A stretch of 64,000 nt of DNA, taken from positions 62,001-126,000 of the forward strand of contig NZ_JAWDIY010000001.1 in NCBI RefSeq assembly GCF_032380655.1, written 5' to 3'. A program made the position numbers and the translations under genes. Under the pieces are notes generated by a model that saw only the letters and a list, made by a program, of their open reading frames with translations, was not told the origin of the DNA and ran no database searches. The DNA is from Diplocloster hominis (GTDB lineage Bacteria > Bacillota > Clostridia > Lachnospirales > Lachnospiraceae). Of the stretch, positions 16,765-26,356 are shown piece by piece. The first letter of the stretch is position 1. The number at the start of each line of letters is the position of its first letter.

Positions 16765-18914
16765 TTTCGGGTCCTGACCACGCACACAACCGGTTCCTCC
16801 TCATCCAGTCCCTGCAATTCGATACGGATCAGGCCTTTTAACTGATCGAAATCCAAGATACTGGAATAATCGGCGATACGGCTTTTGTATAGAAGAAAGA
16901 CTTCCGGCAATATCATGCCCACATCATTGTAAGTGGCCTTATCTTCAATAAATTCTGCAATCCCCGCCTGCGCATTCTTCACGCAGGTCTGCTTCACATA
17001 GCCATGATTTACCTGCAGCTTCACCACACCATAATCATCCAATATACGGTAATCCAGCTCTTTTGACGACAGCAGGCCGAACAGCTTTTTCTTCTCCCGG
17101 CACCGTTCAAATACGGTCAGCCCATTGGTCTTTTGGGCCGCGCGGATCTCCCCTTCCGGTGATTTAAAGGCCTGTGCCGCTTTTTTCAGCAGCTCTTCCT
17201 CTGATGCCTGCTTAAGATCCGCCGCATCTTTATCCATCTGAAACGCTCCGGTAACGATGGCCCGCAGAATATTTTTCGAATGTTCCACCTCTGTCTGGAC
17301 TTCGATCGTAGCGGGATCAGCTCCCATGCTCTCCAGCCGGCCGATGGCCTCCTTGCGTATCGACAGGATATCTGTTTCCGTGGGCTCCACGACGGTCCGC
17401 TCCACACTGTCTCTTAACATGGCCAGCGCCGCTCCTATGGCCGATATCACTTCCGCCTTCCGGGCAATGAGATATTTCATCTCCATCTTTTTGCTGAGCC
17501 ACGGCACCACGGCGGTAGAACCTCCGCCGCCACCCACCAGGGAGACCAGATCCCGGTCCAGCTCATATTCTTCTAATAACGCCTCGGCTACCGGCCGCAC
17601 TTTCAACATGGCTTTGTCCAGGATATCCCGGGCCAGGACTTCTGCGCTGGTCTGAAACTGTCCGGCCAGCTGATCGAATGCTTTTCTCACAGCTTCTTCA
17701 TGGGAATAGGCATAATCTCCCGGCTTCGTCATCCCCGCCACGATGGAAGCATCGGTCAGGGTTACGGCAAACCGCTTTCCTTTTTCATTCACCGCAACCA
17801 GATAGTCCCCGGGGTCCATGGGCATGGGCTGGATCAGCTCAGGACGGATGTCCGCGATCTCTTCTTCCCCGCTGAAAGCCAGATAACCCAGTCCTGCGAT
17901 ATGGGCGCTTCGCGGGCCCACATCGATCACCTTCGGGCCGTCCATGCGCACCATGGAGCCGCCGCCTATTCCCACAGTACGGGAATCCAGCGTCTTCAGG
18001 TAGGTCAGATGGCCGCCCACATTGGCGCTCTTGATCATGGCCTTACCATTTTTGATGGCGGAAATATCCGTGCTGGTACCGCCGACTTCCAGGAAGATTC
18101 CATCGGAGACCTTAGCAAACATCAGCGCGGCCGCTATCCCTGCGGCCGGTCCCGAGAGCATCGTCAGGATCGGGCGCTGCTTCATCTGAACCAGATCCAT
18201 CACACCGCCGTCACTTCTCATGATCATCAGCGGCGCTTTGATCCCGCTCTTCTTAATACTCTCATCTGTCAGTTCCGCCGTGGCAGTCATCTTCGGCAGA
18301 ATACTGGCATTCACCACCGCCGTACGCGTGCGCACCTTCAGCCCATACAGCTGGGAAATCTCATGGCTGGCAGTTGCAGGCAGTCCGTTTTCGGCCGCCA
18401 CCGCTGTCACCGTCTGTTCGTTCTCCACATTGTCCACGCTGAAAGCCTCGCTGGCCACGATCACCTGGCAGCCTTCCGCTTTCATCTTCTGTACCGCCGT
18501 CTCCACCTGTTCCCTGGCAAACACTTTTGGGTCCGAGTTCAGGTATACATGGCTGGTCTGAAGAAATTTGCCCGGGCTTAATTCCAGGCTCTTAATCTGT
18601 GTATCTGTTTTTGCTTTTACTGCCTCCAGTCCCTTCCCCATGCCCACGATTCCCACCTTCGAGACATCTCCTTCCAGCAGGGCGTTGGTGGCCTGGGTGG
18701 TACTGTGCGCCACAAAACAGACTTCTTCGGGTGTCGCGCCGGACTTCTCTATCACTTCCCGAAAGACCTTAATGATCCCCTCAGACACAGAACTTTCTGC
18801 AGTGTGCGTGGTAGGCGTGACCGCATGGGCGATCACCTGGTTTCCCGGGAGTTCTACAGCCACTGCGTGGGTAAAGGTCCCCCCCACATCGATCCCGATC
18901 CTTAAGTTTCTCAT
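16761..18914 (-). CDS. Hydantoinase/oxoprolinase family protein
   Basis: This is a 717-aa protein of the HyuA-like family, whose members use ATP to open cyclic amides (5-oxoproline, hydantoins) or to carboxylate ketones. The N-terminal domain starts GIDVGGTFTHAVAVE (residues 7-21), followed by VCFVAHSTTQATNALLEGD near 65. The ATP-binding core includes GGVMDLVQMKQRPILTMLSGP and LEVGGTSTDIS near 275, and SLVGGGGGSTAVVPWLSKK near 465. No separate HyuB-like partner gene is present, unlike hydantoinase and acetone carboxylase operons. The start follows GGAGG. The family is clear; the substrate is unknown. Confidence 0.88.
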   Translation of the reverse strand: MRNLRIGIDVGGTFTHAVAVELPGNQVIAHAVTPTTHTAESSVSEGIIKVFREVIEKSGATPEEVCFVAHSTTQATNALLEGDVSKVGIVGMGKGLEAVKAKTDTQIKSLELSPGKFLQTSHVYLNSDPKVFAREQVETAVQKMKAEGCQVIVASEAFSVDNVENEQTVTAVAAENGLPATASHEISQLYGLKVRTRTAVVNASILPKMTATAELTDESIKKSGIKAPLMIMRSDGGVMDLVQMKQRPILTMLSGPAAGIAAALMFAKVSDGIFLEVGGTSTDISAIKNGKAMIKSANVGGHLTYLKTLDSRTVGIGGGSMVRMDGPKVIDVGPRSAHIAGLGYLAFSGEEEIADIRPELIQPMPMDPGDYLVAVNEKGKRFAVTLTDASIVAGMTKPGDYAYSHEEAVRKAFDQLAGQFQTSAEVLARDILDKAMLKVRPVAEALLEEYELDRDLVSLVGGGGGSTAVVPWLSKKMEMKYLIARKAEVISAIGAALAMLRDSVERTVVEPTETDILSIRKEAIGRLESMGADPATIEVQTEVEHSKNILRAIVTGAFQMDKDAADLKQASEEELLKKAAQAFKSPEGEIRAAQKTNGLTVFERCREKKKLFGLLSSKELDYRILDDYGVVKLQVNHGYVKQTCVKNAQAGIAEFIEDKATYNDVGMILPEVFLLYKSRIADYSSILDFDQLKGLIRIELQGLDEEEPVVCVVRTRK

Positions 18915-18983
18915 GCTGCTAATCCTCCATTTTCAAATGGAAGAGCAATGCTGCGTTCCGATTGCCCTTCCATCTCCCATCAT

Positions 18984-20276
18984 TTAGAAATACATAACAC
19001 CGGCCACAATCAATCCGACTATGGCTGCCACCCATACATACGGCAGCGTCTTACGCAGAATATCATTTACATCCGTTCCGGTAGCCGCGGCGGTCCACAC
19101 ATTGTGTGTATTCGTGGGATCGCAGATGCCCTGCAGCTGTCCCGTAGACATCAGAGCAGCCATCAAAGCCATGCCGGACAATTTTCCGGTAGCCATCATC
19201 ACAGCACCGATTCCAAGCCCAAGTCCCCACACATTCAGAGGCCCGCGGTACAGTGCTAACGGCGCCAGAATGGCGAAGAAGATCACATACACAAATGCGT
19301 TCGAAGGCAGTATCGCCGCCAGTGCCGGCCCGATATGGGCAGTCACTCTGGCGTCCATCACCACCATGAGCAGCATGCCGATCCCGATAATCAGGAAAAT
19401 GGCTCCTGCGGAATCCGCGATACCTTGGGTAACGGATTTGGTCAGTTCTTTCATGGTATCCCTGTTGATCGTGGTGATCATACAGTAAATAATCGCTGTC
19501 ACAAACCCGGCAATAATATCAATCTTGAATCCCAATACCATAACCAGCGGTATAAGGGGTGTCAGCATAGCGAGAATGTTAACCTTACGCGCGGGAGCTT
19601 CTTCCGGCTGTGCGGGAGCTGCCCACGCAAGTTTCTTTTTCCCGAACAGTTTCCCGTCAAACTTGGTCTGGATCACCACAAACAGAATTCCCATGATGAC
19701 AAAGATCACACCCAGCGGCCAGGCAAAATTACGGATCTCATCCGCGCTCAGTCCGAACGCGTCGATATACAGGCCCCAGTTAGCCATATTGAAAATGCCG
19801 CCGGTGCTAAGGGCCAGCAGTAAGATGCATCCTGCACCCAGGGAACTGATTCCAACGGATGTCATAATCGGCAGTACGATGGTTCCGATCATAATTACGG
19901 AGCCCAAACCGCCCAGTGTGGTGAACAGAACGCTTAACACCAGGAAAAAGGAAATTCCCAGTACCAGGGGCCGGTCACCGGCCAGTTCGGATACCTTGCG
20001 TACCAATGCCTGTGCAATCCCCACATTTTTTACATACTGTGCCAGGATCGCGCCGAATATCAGCATCATCATGGCAGAGCCCAGACGAACAGGGCCGTTT
20101 ACAAACAGCAGTGTAATGATCCCGGGTTCTTCAGCACTGACATCCATAAACGGGATGCCCGAGACCAGGGCGATCAGGAACGCCATCAGCGGCAAAGCAA
20201 ACAGGGCAGACAGCTTTTTGGTGTACATAAGCGCACACATAGCTACAAAAATGACAATAATCAACGCAGTAATCAT
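18984..20276 (-). CDS. Membrane transporter, CitMHS/carboxylate symporter type
   Basis: This integral membrane protein has 430 aa and about 11-12 hydrophobic segments. The central sequence FTTLGGLGSVIMIGTIVLPI and its counterpart GMALMAALMSTGQLQGICDP resemble the paired hairpin regions of ion-transporter-superfamily carriers such as CitMHS and related carboxylate symporters. It probably imports the substrate used by the downstream enzymes; an organic acid or cyclic amide is plausible. It lies first after the repressor gene (51-bp gap) and 69 bp before the hydantoinase-family gene. The start has GGAGGG. Confidence 0.83.
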   Translation of the reverse strand: MITALIIVIFVAMCALMYTKKLSALFALPLMAFLIALVSGIPFMDVSAEEPGIITLLFVNGPVRLGSAMMMLIFGAILAQYVKNVGIAQALVRKVSELAGDRPLVLGISFFLVLSVLFTTLGGLGSVIMIGTIVLPIMTSVGISSLGAGCILLLALSTGGIFNMANWGLYIDAFGLSADEIRNFAWPLGVIFVIMGILFVVIQTKFDGKLFGKKKLAWAAPAQPEEAPARKVNILAMLTPLIPLVMVLGFKIDIIAGFVTAIIYCMITTINRDTMKELTKSVTQGIADSAGAIFLIIGIGMLLMVVMDARVTAHIGPALAAILPSNAFVYVIFFAILAPLALYRGPLNVWGLGLGIGAVMMATGKLSGMALMAALMSTGQLQGICDPTNTHNVWTAAATGTDVNDILRKTLPYVWVAAIVGLIVAGVMYF

Positions 20277-20327
20277 AAAAACCCTCCTCTTTTAGATGAA
20301 TACAGTTTTTAGCATTTATACATTACA

Positions 20328-21245
20328 TCAGAGCATAAAATAGATCGACTGGAACCATTCCTTCTGTGCCACTGCCGCCATTCCAACCGGGATCGTGTCT
20401 TCTGTCTCCGGAAAACAGACGACTTTCTCGGGTATGGCCTGTGCCAGTTTCAGCAGCTCTATTTTACGTTCCTCTGTTCGGTATCCAATAAAAACCTTCG
20501 ACAAATCCAGAAAATGAACCAGCGTCTCCGCTGACCGTATCAAATTTTCCGGCTCCTTCATTCTGCCTGTATAATTCCGGTGCCCCCGGCAGATCTGCCC
20601 GTCAAGTACAAGTGCCACCTTCTGTGCCACGGATTCATAGCAGCACAGATAGTTATTGAGCCCGCAGGCCCTGCCCATGACTCCCTCCCGGACAGCGGCG
20701 CCGTTGACCCGGTGATCCAGATATGTAAAAATCAGAAACTGTCGTTCAATGATCTCTTTTAGATGGACGTAATGCCAGTTACATACGTCGCAATGGCGTA
20801 TCACCTGCTCTTTGTGGTCGATCTGGGCGTCCAGGCCGATACCGATCCCCAATACATGCGTGCATCCGGCTATGGTCTGTTCCAGTGCTCCGGTCAGAAG
20901 ATCAATCACCGGCTGAGACCCATCCATCTCCCAGCTGTACCGCTGCAGGATATTATTCTCGCAGTCCGTTACCACCAGGGTCAGTTCTCCCTCTTTGATA
21001 TCCACACCGATGAATTCCCCGTAATCCTTATTCAGACGGTAAATCGTAGAGCGTCTTCCGCCTATGGAATCCTCCATCCCCGCGCATACCAACAGGTTCA
21101 GCTTCAGCAGGCTGTTCACGGTGGATGATACGGTAGAGTTGCTAAGCCCCGTCCACTGTACTAGTTCCGCTTTTGTAGCCTTCTGTTTCGAAAACAGACA
21201 TACCAATATGTTCGTCAGGTTTTTAATCTTTAACTGGTCCAGCAT
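20328..21245 (-). CDS. Transcriptional regulator, winged-helix plus ROK-like domain
   Basis: This 305-aa protein has an N-terminal MarR-like winged helix (about 1-65; KAELVQWTGLSNSTVSSTVN is the recognition region) and a C-terminal domain of the ROK/NagC type with GVDIKEGELTLVVTD near residue 80. The usual ROK zinc motif CxCxxxGC is not visible; the counterpart region reads GLNNYLCCYESV. The C-terminal domain is also shorter than usual. It is probably a repressor or effector-responsive switch for the operon it heads. A 25-bp palindrome lies between its promoter and its start codon (21267-21291), consistent with self-regulation. Confidence 0.82.
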   Translation of the reverse strand: MLDQLKIKNLTNILVCLFSKQKATKAELVQWTGLSNSTVSSTVNSLLKLNLLVCAGMEDSIGGRRSTIYRLNKDYGEFIGVDIKEGELTLVVTDCENNILQRYSWEMDGSQPVIDLLTGALEQTIAGCTHVLGIGIGLDAQIDHKEQVIRHCDVCNWHYVHLKEIIERQFLIFTYLDHRVNGAAVREGVMGRACGLNNYLCCYESVAQKVALVLDGQICRGHRNYTGRMKEPENLIRSAETLVHFLDLSKVFIGYRTEERKIELLKLAQAIPEKVVCFPETEDTIPVGMAAVAQKEWFQSIYFML

Positions 21246-21266
21246 ACGTTATCATCTCCGGTAGGA

Positions 21267-21291
21267 ACTTTTTACGAAGCTCGTAAAAAGT
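21267..21291. promoter_or_regulatory. Probable operator palindrome for the ROK-like regulator
   Basis: Two perfect 11-bp arms, ACTTTTTACGA (21267-21277) and TCGTAAAAAGT (21281-21291), are separated by AGC. The site lies just downstream of the predicted transcription start and 22 bp upstream of the start codon, where a bound repressor would block its own operon. I did not find a second copy in the window. Confidence 0.75.
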
Positions 21292-21303
21292 ATTTGTGAA
21301 TTG

Positions 21304-21333
21304 ATTATAACATTGTGGAAAAGCATCTGTCAA
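21304..21333 (-). promoter_or_regulatory. Promoter of the ROK regulator-transporter-hydantoinase operon
   Basis: On the minus strand, a perfect TTGACA (21328-21333) and perfect TATAAT (21304-21309) are 18 bp apart. The predicted start near 21297 places the palindrome at 21267-21291 in the early transcribed region. As the following genes are all codirectional with small gaps, this may be the main promoter for 20328 down to 12516. Confidence 0.8.
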
Positions 21334-21411
21334 TATCCTCTCCGCTAAAAAATTACCTATGTTAAAAAATTATACAGGTTAGAAACGTGGGCTGACAGGA
21401 ACATCGTAAAA

Positions 21412-21508
21412 GGGGCTGCCGGGAAATGAATGAGTCATACCTGATATGGAACAGGATTGCGTTTCACATCAATAGCTGGTATGCAAACTCTAATTTCCCA
21501 ACAGCCCC
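21412..21508. repeat. Intergenic element with 16-bp terminal inverted repeats, copy 2
   Basis: This 97-bp element starts GGGGCTGCCGGGAAAT (21412-21427) and ends ATTTCCCAACAGCCCC (21493-21508); the arms pair with one mismatch. It is the inverse-orientation relative of 8773-8870, sharing GCATACCAG, TATTGATGT, TTCCATATC and the ends. It lies in the 397-bp gap between the lipoprotein gene and the ROK regulator promoter. The remaining gap (21513-21642) shows no gene. Confidence 0.8.
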
Positions 21509-21642
21509 TTACATGCATTTTCAATGTAACTTCTGTAGTGATAGTTCCCATCAATTAATCACGAACCGTACTCTCTTGGATAAAGCAGCTTCACGTCAGC
21601 AGCATTTCTATACCTGCTACCTCAATTTTATTAGCCTCAGGT

Positions 21643-22482
21643 TTATTTCTTTTCTGCATCTGGCACAAAAGGGGTTGCCCCATAAGCAGTGAGTACTCCA
21701 TAATACCTTGATACCACGCCGCCATCATTAGTAAACTTTCCAACATCTTCCATTCCATACCTTAAAAGAAAGTAATCTAAATCATGAAGGATTTTATAAA
21801 TCGCATTGGCATACTCCATTTCGTGAGTTTCTGCCGCAATCCTTGTCAGATCAATCAACTGCTGAAGGTCTGCAATGAGCTTTTCGTTATGAACCGACTC
21901 CTGCATATCTTGAACCAGGTTTATGAAATTAGCTGCGTCAAATCTGTTGTATTCGATTACCGGCTCTCCATATTTTTCGTTGAATTCACGTTCAGAAATA
22001 CCCTCATTCTCCATAATCGTTTTCATCTCAGAATAACTGCCGTCATAGGACCAGCCTATTTGTATGTCACCCTTTTGATCAAAATAATTCCAATACAAGC
22101 TATCTTTATCTGACAGCTTATCAAAAATGTTATCATTCAAATACGCAGATTCTAACCGGAGGTTCGCAACCTTAATATTTTCAGTCAGCCTCTCAATCTC
22201 CTCATCGGACATTCCTTCTAATACCGTTTCCCGCATAGCAAGAACTTCCTCTTTTGAAGGACCATGAAGTTCTGCAGTATCATCCATTTCCATGTCATCT
22301 TCCACATTATTCTCTGATCCATTCCCCTGATTTGTAATTTGTTGCTGTGTTTCTAGCGGTTGTTGTTTTGTTTCTACCGGTTGCTCTTTTGTTTCTGGCG
22401 GTTGCTCTTTTGTGCTGCAGGCAGAAAGTGTCAAACATACAACTAAAATAGAAACATAAGTAGCTATGGTTATCTTCTTCAT
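21643..22482 (-). CDS. Lipoprotein of unknown function
   Basis: This 279-aa exported lipoprotein has a signal sequence with lipobox LSACS (Cys about residue 22). Three 7-residue repeats of the form K(E/Q)QPxET follow (about residues 25-45), then an acidic linker and a helical, Glu-rich globular part (about 65-275). I do not recognise the domain. The repeats probably act as a spacer through the cell wall. The start follows AGGAG. It is a likely monocistronic unit with its own promoter candidate at 22559-22587. Confidence 0.78.
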   Translation of the reverse strand: MKKITIATYVSILVVCLTLSACSTKEQPPETKEQPVETKQQPLETQQQITNQGNGSENNVEDDMEMDDTAELHGPSKEEVLAMRETVLEGMSDEEIERLTENIKVANLRLESAYLNDNIFDKLSDKDSLYWNYFDQKGDIQIGWSYDGSYSEMKTIMENEGISEREFNEKYGEPVIEYNRFDAANFINLVQDMQESVHNEKLIADLQQLIDLTRIAAETHEMEYANAIYKILHDLDYFLLRYGMEDVGKFTNDGGVVSRYYGVLTAYGATPFVPDAEKK

Positions 22483-22558
22483 TTATCTGCTCCTGTTATT
22501 CTCTGTTTAGTAAGAAATAGGCATCTATTATCCCGACAGTTTTCTATCAATTACACTG

Positions 22559-22587
22559 ATTATACCACTGCCTTTACCACTTATCCA
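22559..22587 (-). promoter_or_regulatory. Candidate promoter of the lipoprotein gene
   Basis: On the minus strand, TGGATA (22582-22587) and TATAAT (22559-22564) are 17 bp apart, about 77 bp upstream of the start codon. The -10 is perfect and the -35 is 4/6. The rest of the 311-bp gap 22483-22793 holds the tuf terminator and no gene. Confidence 0.5.
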
Positions 22588-22721
22588 CCACTATTTAACA
22601 GACACTACTATCGCCATACCGCTGTTCTCTGCCGTTTTTAACCCCATCTGTCTTACGTTTCTACTTCATATCGTTCCTATTTGTGCCGGCAGGCAAGTTT
22701 AATAATAATGCCAACCACGTC

Positions 22722-22761
22722 AAAAAAACCGCAACCCCCTGGTTTCCCAAGGAATTGCGGT
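22722..22761 (-). terminator. Rho-independent terminator of the str operon (after tuf)
   Basis: On the minus strand, ACCGCAA and TTGCGGT close a stem whose inner part (TTCCTTGG against CCAGGGGG) also pairs around GGAAA. It is followed by TTTTTTTG. It lies 32 bp beyond the tuf stop codon. Confidence 0.88.
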
Positions 22762-22793
22762 GCTTATTTTACTATCTGGCTCTAAATCAATGA

Positions 22794-23987
22794 TTACTCG
22801 ATGATCGTAGCAACACGGCCGGAACCAACGGTACGTCCGCCTTCACGGATAGCGAAGGTTAAACCTTGCTCCATAGCGATCGGGTGGATCAGCTCGATGC
22901 TCATCTCTACGTTATCGCCAGGCATACACATCTCTACGCCTTCCGGAAGATTTACAACACCGGTAACGTCAGTTGTTCTGAAGTAGAACTGAGGTCTGTA
23001 GTTGTTGAAGAAAGGAGTATGACGTCCACCTTCATCTTTGGTCAGAACGTAAACCTGAGCGGTAAATTTCTTATGGCATTTTACAGAGCCGGGTTTTGCA
23101 AGAACCTGTCCTCTTTCGATTTCAGTTCTCTGAACACCACGAAGCAGTGCGCCAATGTTATCACCAGCCTGGCCTTCGTCCAGTAATTTACGGAACATCT
23201 CGATACCGGTTACAACAGTCTTTCTGGACTCTTCTTTGATACCGATGATTTCAACTTCCTCATTTACATGCAGAATACCACGCTCTACTCTACCAGTTGC
23301 AACAGTACCACGGCCGGTAATCGTAAATACGTCCTCTACAGGCATCAGGAAAGGTTTGTCAGTGTCACGCTGAGGATCGGGAACCCAGGAGTCAACAGCT
23401 TCCATTAACTCAAGGATCTTATCTCCCCATGAGCTGGAGGGATCTTCCAGAGCTTTCAGAGCGGAACCCTGAATAACAGGTGTGTCATCGCCAGGGAACT
23501 CATACTCGCTTAACAGATCTCTGATTTCCATCTCTACTAATTCAAGCAGTTCTTCGTCGTCTACCATGTCACATTTGTTCATGAATACAACGATGTAAGG
23601 AACGCCTACCTGACGGGACAGAAGGATATGCTCTTTCGTCTGAGCCATTACACCATCGGTAGCAGCTACAACCAGGATAGCGCCGTCCATCTGAGCAGCA
23701 CCGGTGATCATGTTCTTAACGTAGTCAGCATGTCCGGGGCAGTCAACGTGAGCGTAGTGTCTGTTGGGGGTCTCATACTCAACGTGAGCGGTAGAGATCG
23801 TGATTCCTCTTTCTCTCTCTTCAGGAGCTTTATCGATATTCTCGAAAGCTACCTCTTCGCCGGTACCATATCTTGCATGAAGAGTTTTGGTAATAGCAGC
23901 GGTCAGAGTAGTTTTACCATGGTCTACGTGACCGATGGTACCGATATTACAATGCGGTTTGGATCTTTCAAATTTAGCTTTAGCCAT
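22794..23987 (-). CDS. tuf: Elongation factor Tu
   Basis: EF-Tu (397 aa) delivers aminoacyl-tRNA to the ribosome as a GTP complex. The GTPase domain has the P-loop GHVDHGKTT (residues 18-26), RGITI near 60, DCPGH near 82 and NKCD near 137. Domains 2 and 3 follow, and the protein ends in GRTVGSGRVATIIE. Full length matches the family. The start follows AAGGAGG. It is the last gene of the str operon, 141 bp after fusA, and has its own promoter in that gap. Confidence 0.99.
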   Translation of the reverse strand: MAKAKFERSKPHCNIGTIGHVDHGKTTLTAAITKTLHARYGTGEEVAFENIDKAPEERERGITISTAHVEYETPNRHYAHVDCPGHADYVKNMITGAAQMDGAILVVAATDGVMAQTKEHILLSRQVGVPYIVVFMNKCDMVDDEELLELVEMEIRDLLSEYEFPGDDTPVIQGSALKALEDPSSSWGDKILELMEAVDSWVPDPQRDTDKPFLMPVEDVFTITGRGTVATGRVERGILHVNEEVEIIGIKEESRKTVVTGIEMFRKLLDEGQAGDNIGALLRGVQRTEIERGQVLAKPGSVKCHKKFTAQVYVLTKDEGGRHTPFFNNYRPQFYFRTTDVTGVVNLPEGVEMCMPGDNVEMSIELIHPIAMEQGLTFAIREGGRTVGSGRVATIIE

Positions 23988-24066
23988 TTTAAAACGTCCT
24001 CCTTATAAATATCTTGCCTCACGGGCTTATTTTTACTGGTTTTTGGATACTAATCGGCTATTTTTG

Positions 24067-24095
24067 ATTATATTTCATAACGGAAATAAATTCAA
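24067..24095 (-). promoter_or_regulatory. Internal promoter for tuf
   Basis: On the minus strand, TTGAAT (24090-24095) and TATAAT (24067-24072) are 17 bp apart within the fusA-tuf gap. A separate tuf promoter allows EF-Tu to be made in excess over EF-G, as is common. Confidence 0.72.
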
Positions 24096-24128
24096 GCCTA
24101 ATTTACTAAATTATGGGCTGATTTCGTC

Positions 24129-26246
24129 TTATTTATTCTTATCAGCGATAATCTTTTCCTGTACGGACTTCGGCACCTGCTCATAGTTGTTGAAGAACAT
24201 GGAGTAGTTACCACGGCCCTGTGTTTTGGAACGAAGATCGGTAGCGTAACCGAACATTTCGGAAAGCGGTACATATGCTTTGATCAGCTCGGAACCGTTG
24301 ATGTTATCCATACCTTCGATACGGCCACGGCGGGAGTTGATATCACCGATTACATCGCCCATATAGTCTTCCGGCGTGGTTACTTCCACTTTCATGATCG
24401 GCTCTAACAGTACCGGATTTCCTTTTGACATAGCGTCCTTGAACGCAAGGGAACCGGCGATGTGGAATGCCATCTCACTGGAGTCGACCTCATGGTAAGA
24501 ACCGTCGTATACGGTAGCTTTGATACCAAGAACGGGATACCCGCCCAGGATACCTGCTTTCGCAGCTTCCTCGATACCTTCGCCGACAGCCGGGATGTAT
24601 TCCTTCGGAATCGCACCGCCGACAACCGCGGACTCGAAGATGAATGTGGTTTCCGCATTGGCATCCATCGGCTCGAAACGAACCTTACAATGTCCATACT
24701 GTCCACGTCCACCGGACTGTTTCGCATATTTGCTGTCCACTTCCACGGACTTAGTAAAGGTTTCCTTATACGCAACCTGAGGAGCGCCTACGTTTGCCTC
24801 TACTTTGAACTCCCGCAGAAGTCTGTCTACGATAATTTCCAGATGCAGCTCGCCCATACCTTCGATAATGGTCTGGCCGGTCTCATGATTCGTATGCGTC
24901 CGGAAGGTGGGATCTTCTTCCGCCAGCTTCGCCAGCGCTTCCCCCATCTTGCCCTGACCTGCTTTGGTCTTAGGCTCGATCGCAACGGAGATAACCGGTT
25001 CCGGGAACTCCATGGACTCTAAGATAACCGGGTGCTGCTCATCGCAGATCGTATCACCCGTCGTGGTCAGTTTGAAACCAACCGCAGCGGCGATGTCACC
25101 GGAGTATACCTTATCCAGTTCCTGTCTCTTGTTCGCATGCATCTGCAGGATACGGCCCACACGCTCTTTTTTGCCTTTGGTCGCATTCAATACGTAAGAA
25201 CCGGAGTTCATGGTACCGGAGTACACACGGAAGAATGCAAGTTTACCAACGAACGGGTCAGCCATGATTTTAAATGCCAGAGCGGAGAAAGGCTCTTCAT
25301 CGGAAGAATGTCTCTCCACCTCGTTACCGTCCAGATCCGTTCCGGTAATGGAAGGGATGTCGATAGGTGAGGGCATATATTCAAGAACAGCATCCAGAAG
25401 CTTCTGGACACCTTTGTTCCGGTATGCGGTACCGCAGCAGACAGGAATAATTTCACAGGAGCAGGTAGCTTTACGAAGAGCCGCTTTTAATGCCTCCGCA
25501 GAAGGTTCTTCTCCTTCCAGATATTCCATCATCAGTTCATCGTCCGTCTCACAGATCTTTTCGATCAGGTCGGTGCGATATTCCTGAGCCTGTGCCTGCA
25601 TATCTTCCGGAATGGCTTCGATACTGATATCTTCGCCCTTGTCATCATTATAGATATATGCCTGCATTTCAAACAGATCGATAATGCCTTTGAATTCATC
25701 TTCCTTGCCGATCGGCAGCTGAAGCGGAACCGCATTTTTACCCAATCTGGTCTTAATCATATCTACAGCATTGTAGAAGTCTGCACCCATGATATCCATC
25801 TTATTGATAAATGCCATACGGGGTACATTGTATTTGTCAGCCTGACGCCATACATTCTCGGACTGAGGCTCAACGCCTCCCTTTGCACAGAAGACGCCAA
25901 CCGCACCATCCAGTACACGCAGGGAACGTTCTACCTCAACGGTAAAGTCCACGTGTCCGGGAGTATCAATAATGTTGATACGATGCTCAAGAGCACCCGG
26001 CATAGGTTTGTTTTCTTTCTGTAATGTCCAGTGACATGTGGTGGCGGCTGAAGTGATGGTGATACCTCTTTCCTGTTCCTGCTCCATCCAGTCCATGGTA
26101 GCAGTACCCTCATGAGTGTCACCAATCTTGTAATTCACACCGGTATAATATAGAATACGCTCGGTCAATGTGGTTTTACCCGCATCGATATGCGCCATAA
26201 TACCGATATTTCTGGTTCTCTCTAACGGATATTCTCTTCCAGCCAA
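24129..26246 (-). CDS. fusA: Elongation factor G
   Basis: EF-G (705 aa) is the ribosomal translocase GTPase. The GTPase domain holds AHIDAGKTT (P-loop near residue 19), RGITI near 60, DTPGH near 88 and NKMD near 142. The later domains are complete to the C-terminal end. The start appears to be TTG at 26246 (encoding the residue before AGREYPLERTRN), because GGAGG lies eight bases upstream and no ATG fits; starts further upstream would add residues unlike any EF-G. It lies 110 bp after rpsG. Confidence 0.98.
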   Translation of the reverse strand: MAGREYPLERTRNIGIMAHIDAGKTTLTERILYYTGVNYKIGDTHEGTATMDWMEQEQERGITITSAATTCHWTLQKENKPMPGALEHRINIIDTPGHVDFTVEVERSLRVLDGAVGVFCAKGGVEPQSENVWRQADKYNVPRMAFINKMDIMGADFYNAVDMIKTRLGKNAVPLQLPIGKEDEFKGIIDLFEMQAYIYNDDKGEDISIEAIPEDMQAQAQEYRTDLIEKICETDDELMMEYLEGEEPSAEALKAALRKATCSCEIIPVCCGTAYRNKGVQKLLDAVLEYMPSPIDIPSITGTDLDGNEVERHSSDEEPFSALAFKIMADPFVGKLAFFRVYSGTMNSGSYVLNATKGKKERVGRILQMHANKRQELDKVYSGDIAAAVGFKLTTTGDTICDEQHPVILESMEFPEPVISVAIEPKTKAGQGKMGEALAKLAEEDPTFRTHTNHETGQTIIEGMGELHLEIIVDRLLREFKVEANVGAPQVAYKETFTKSVEVDSKYAKQSGGRGQYGHCKVRFEPMDANAETTFIFESAVVGGAIPKEYIPAVGEGIEEAAKAGILGGYPVLGIKATVYDGSYHEVDSSEMAFHIAGSLAFKDAMSKGNPVLLEPIMKVEVTTPEDYMGDVIGDINSRRGRIEGMDNINGSELIKAYVPLSEMFGYATDLRSKTQGRGNYSMFFNNYEQVPKSVQEKIIADKNK

Positions 26247-26356
26247 GGGATTTTCCTCCTTAAATCTAGTGCTGCAAACCTGCCCTCCCGGGCAGATCCG
26301 CAGACGCAAGAGCAAAAAGCAGACTTTTTACTCTGAATATACAATCCGGCAACAGA

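Noticed and set aside
17700..18581. 293-aa frame opposite the hydantoinase-family gene
   Set aside because: It is His/Gln/Arg-rich shadow translation of a conserved gene.
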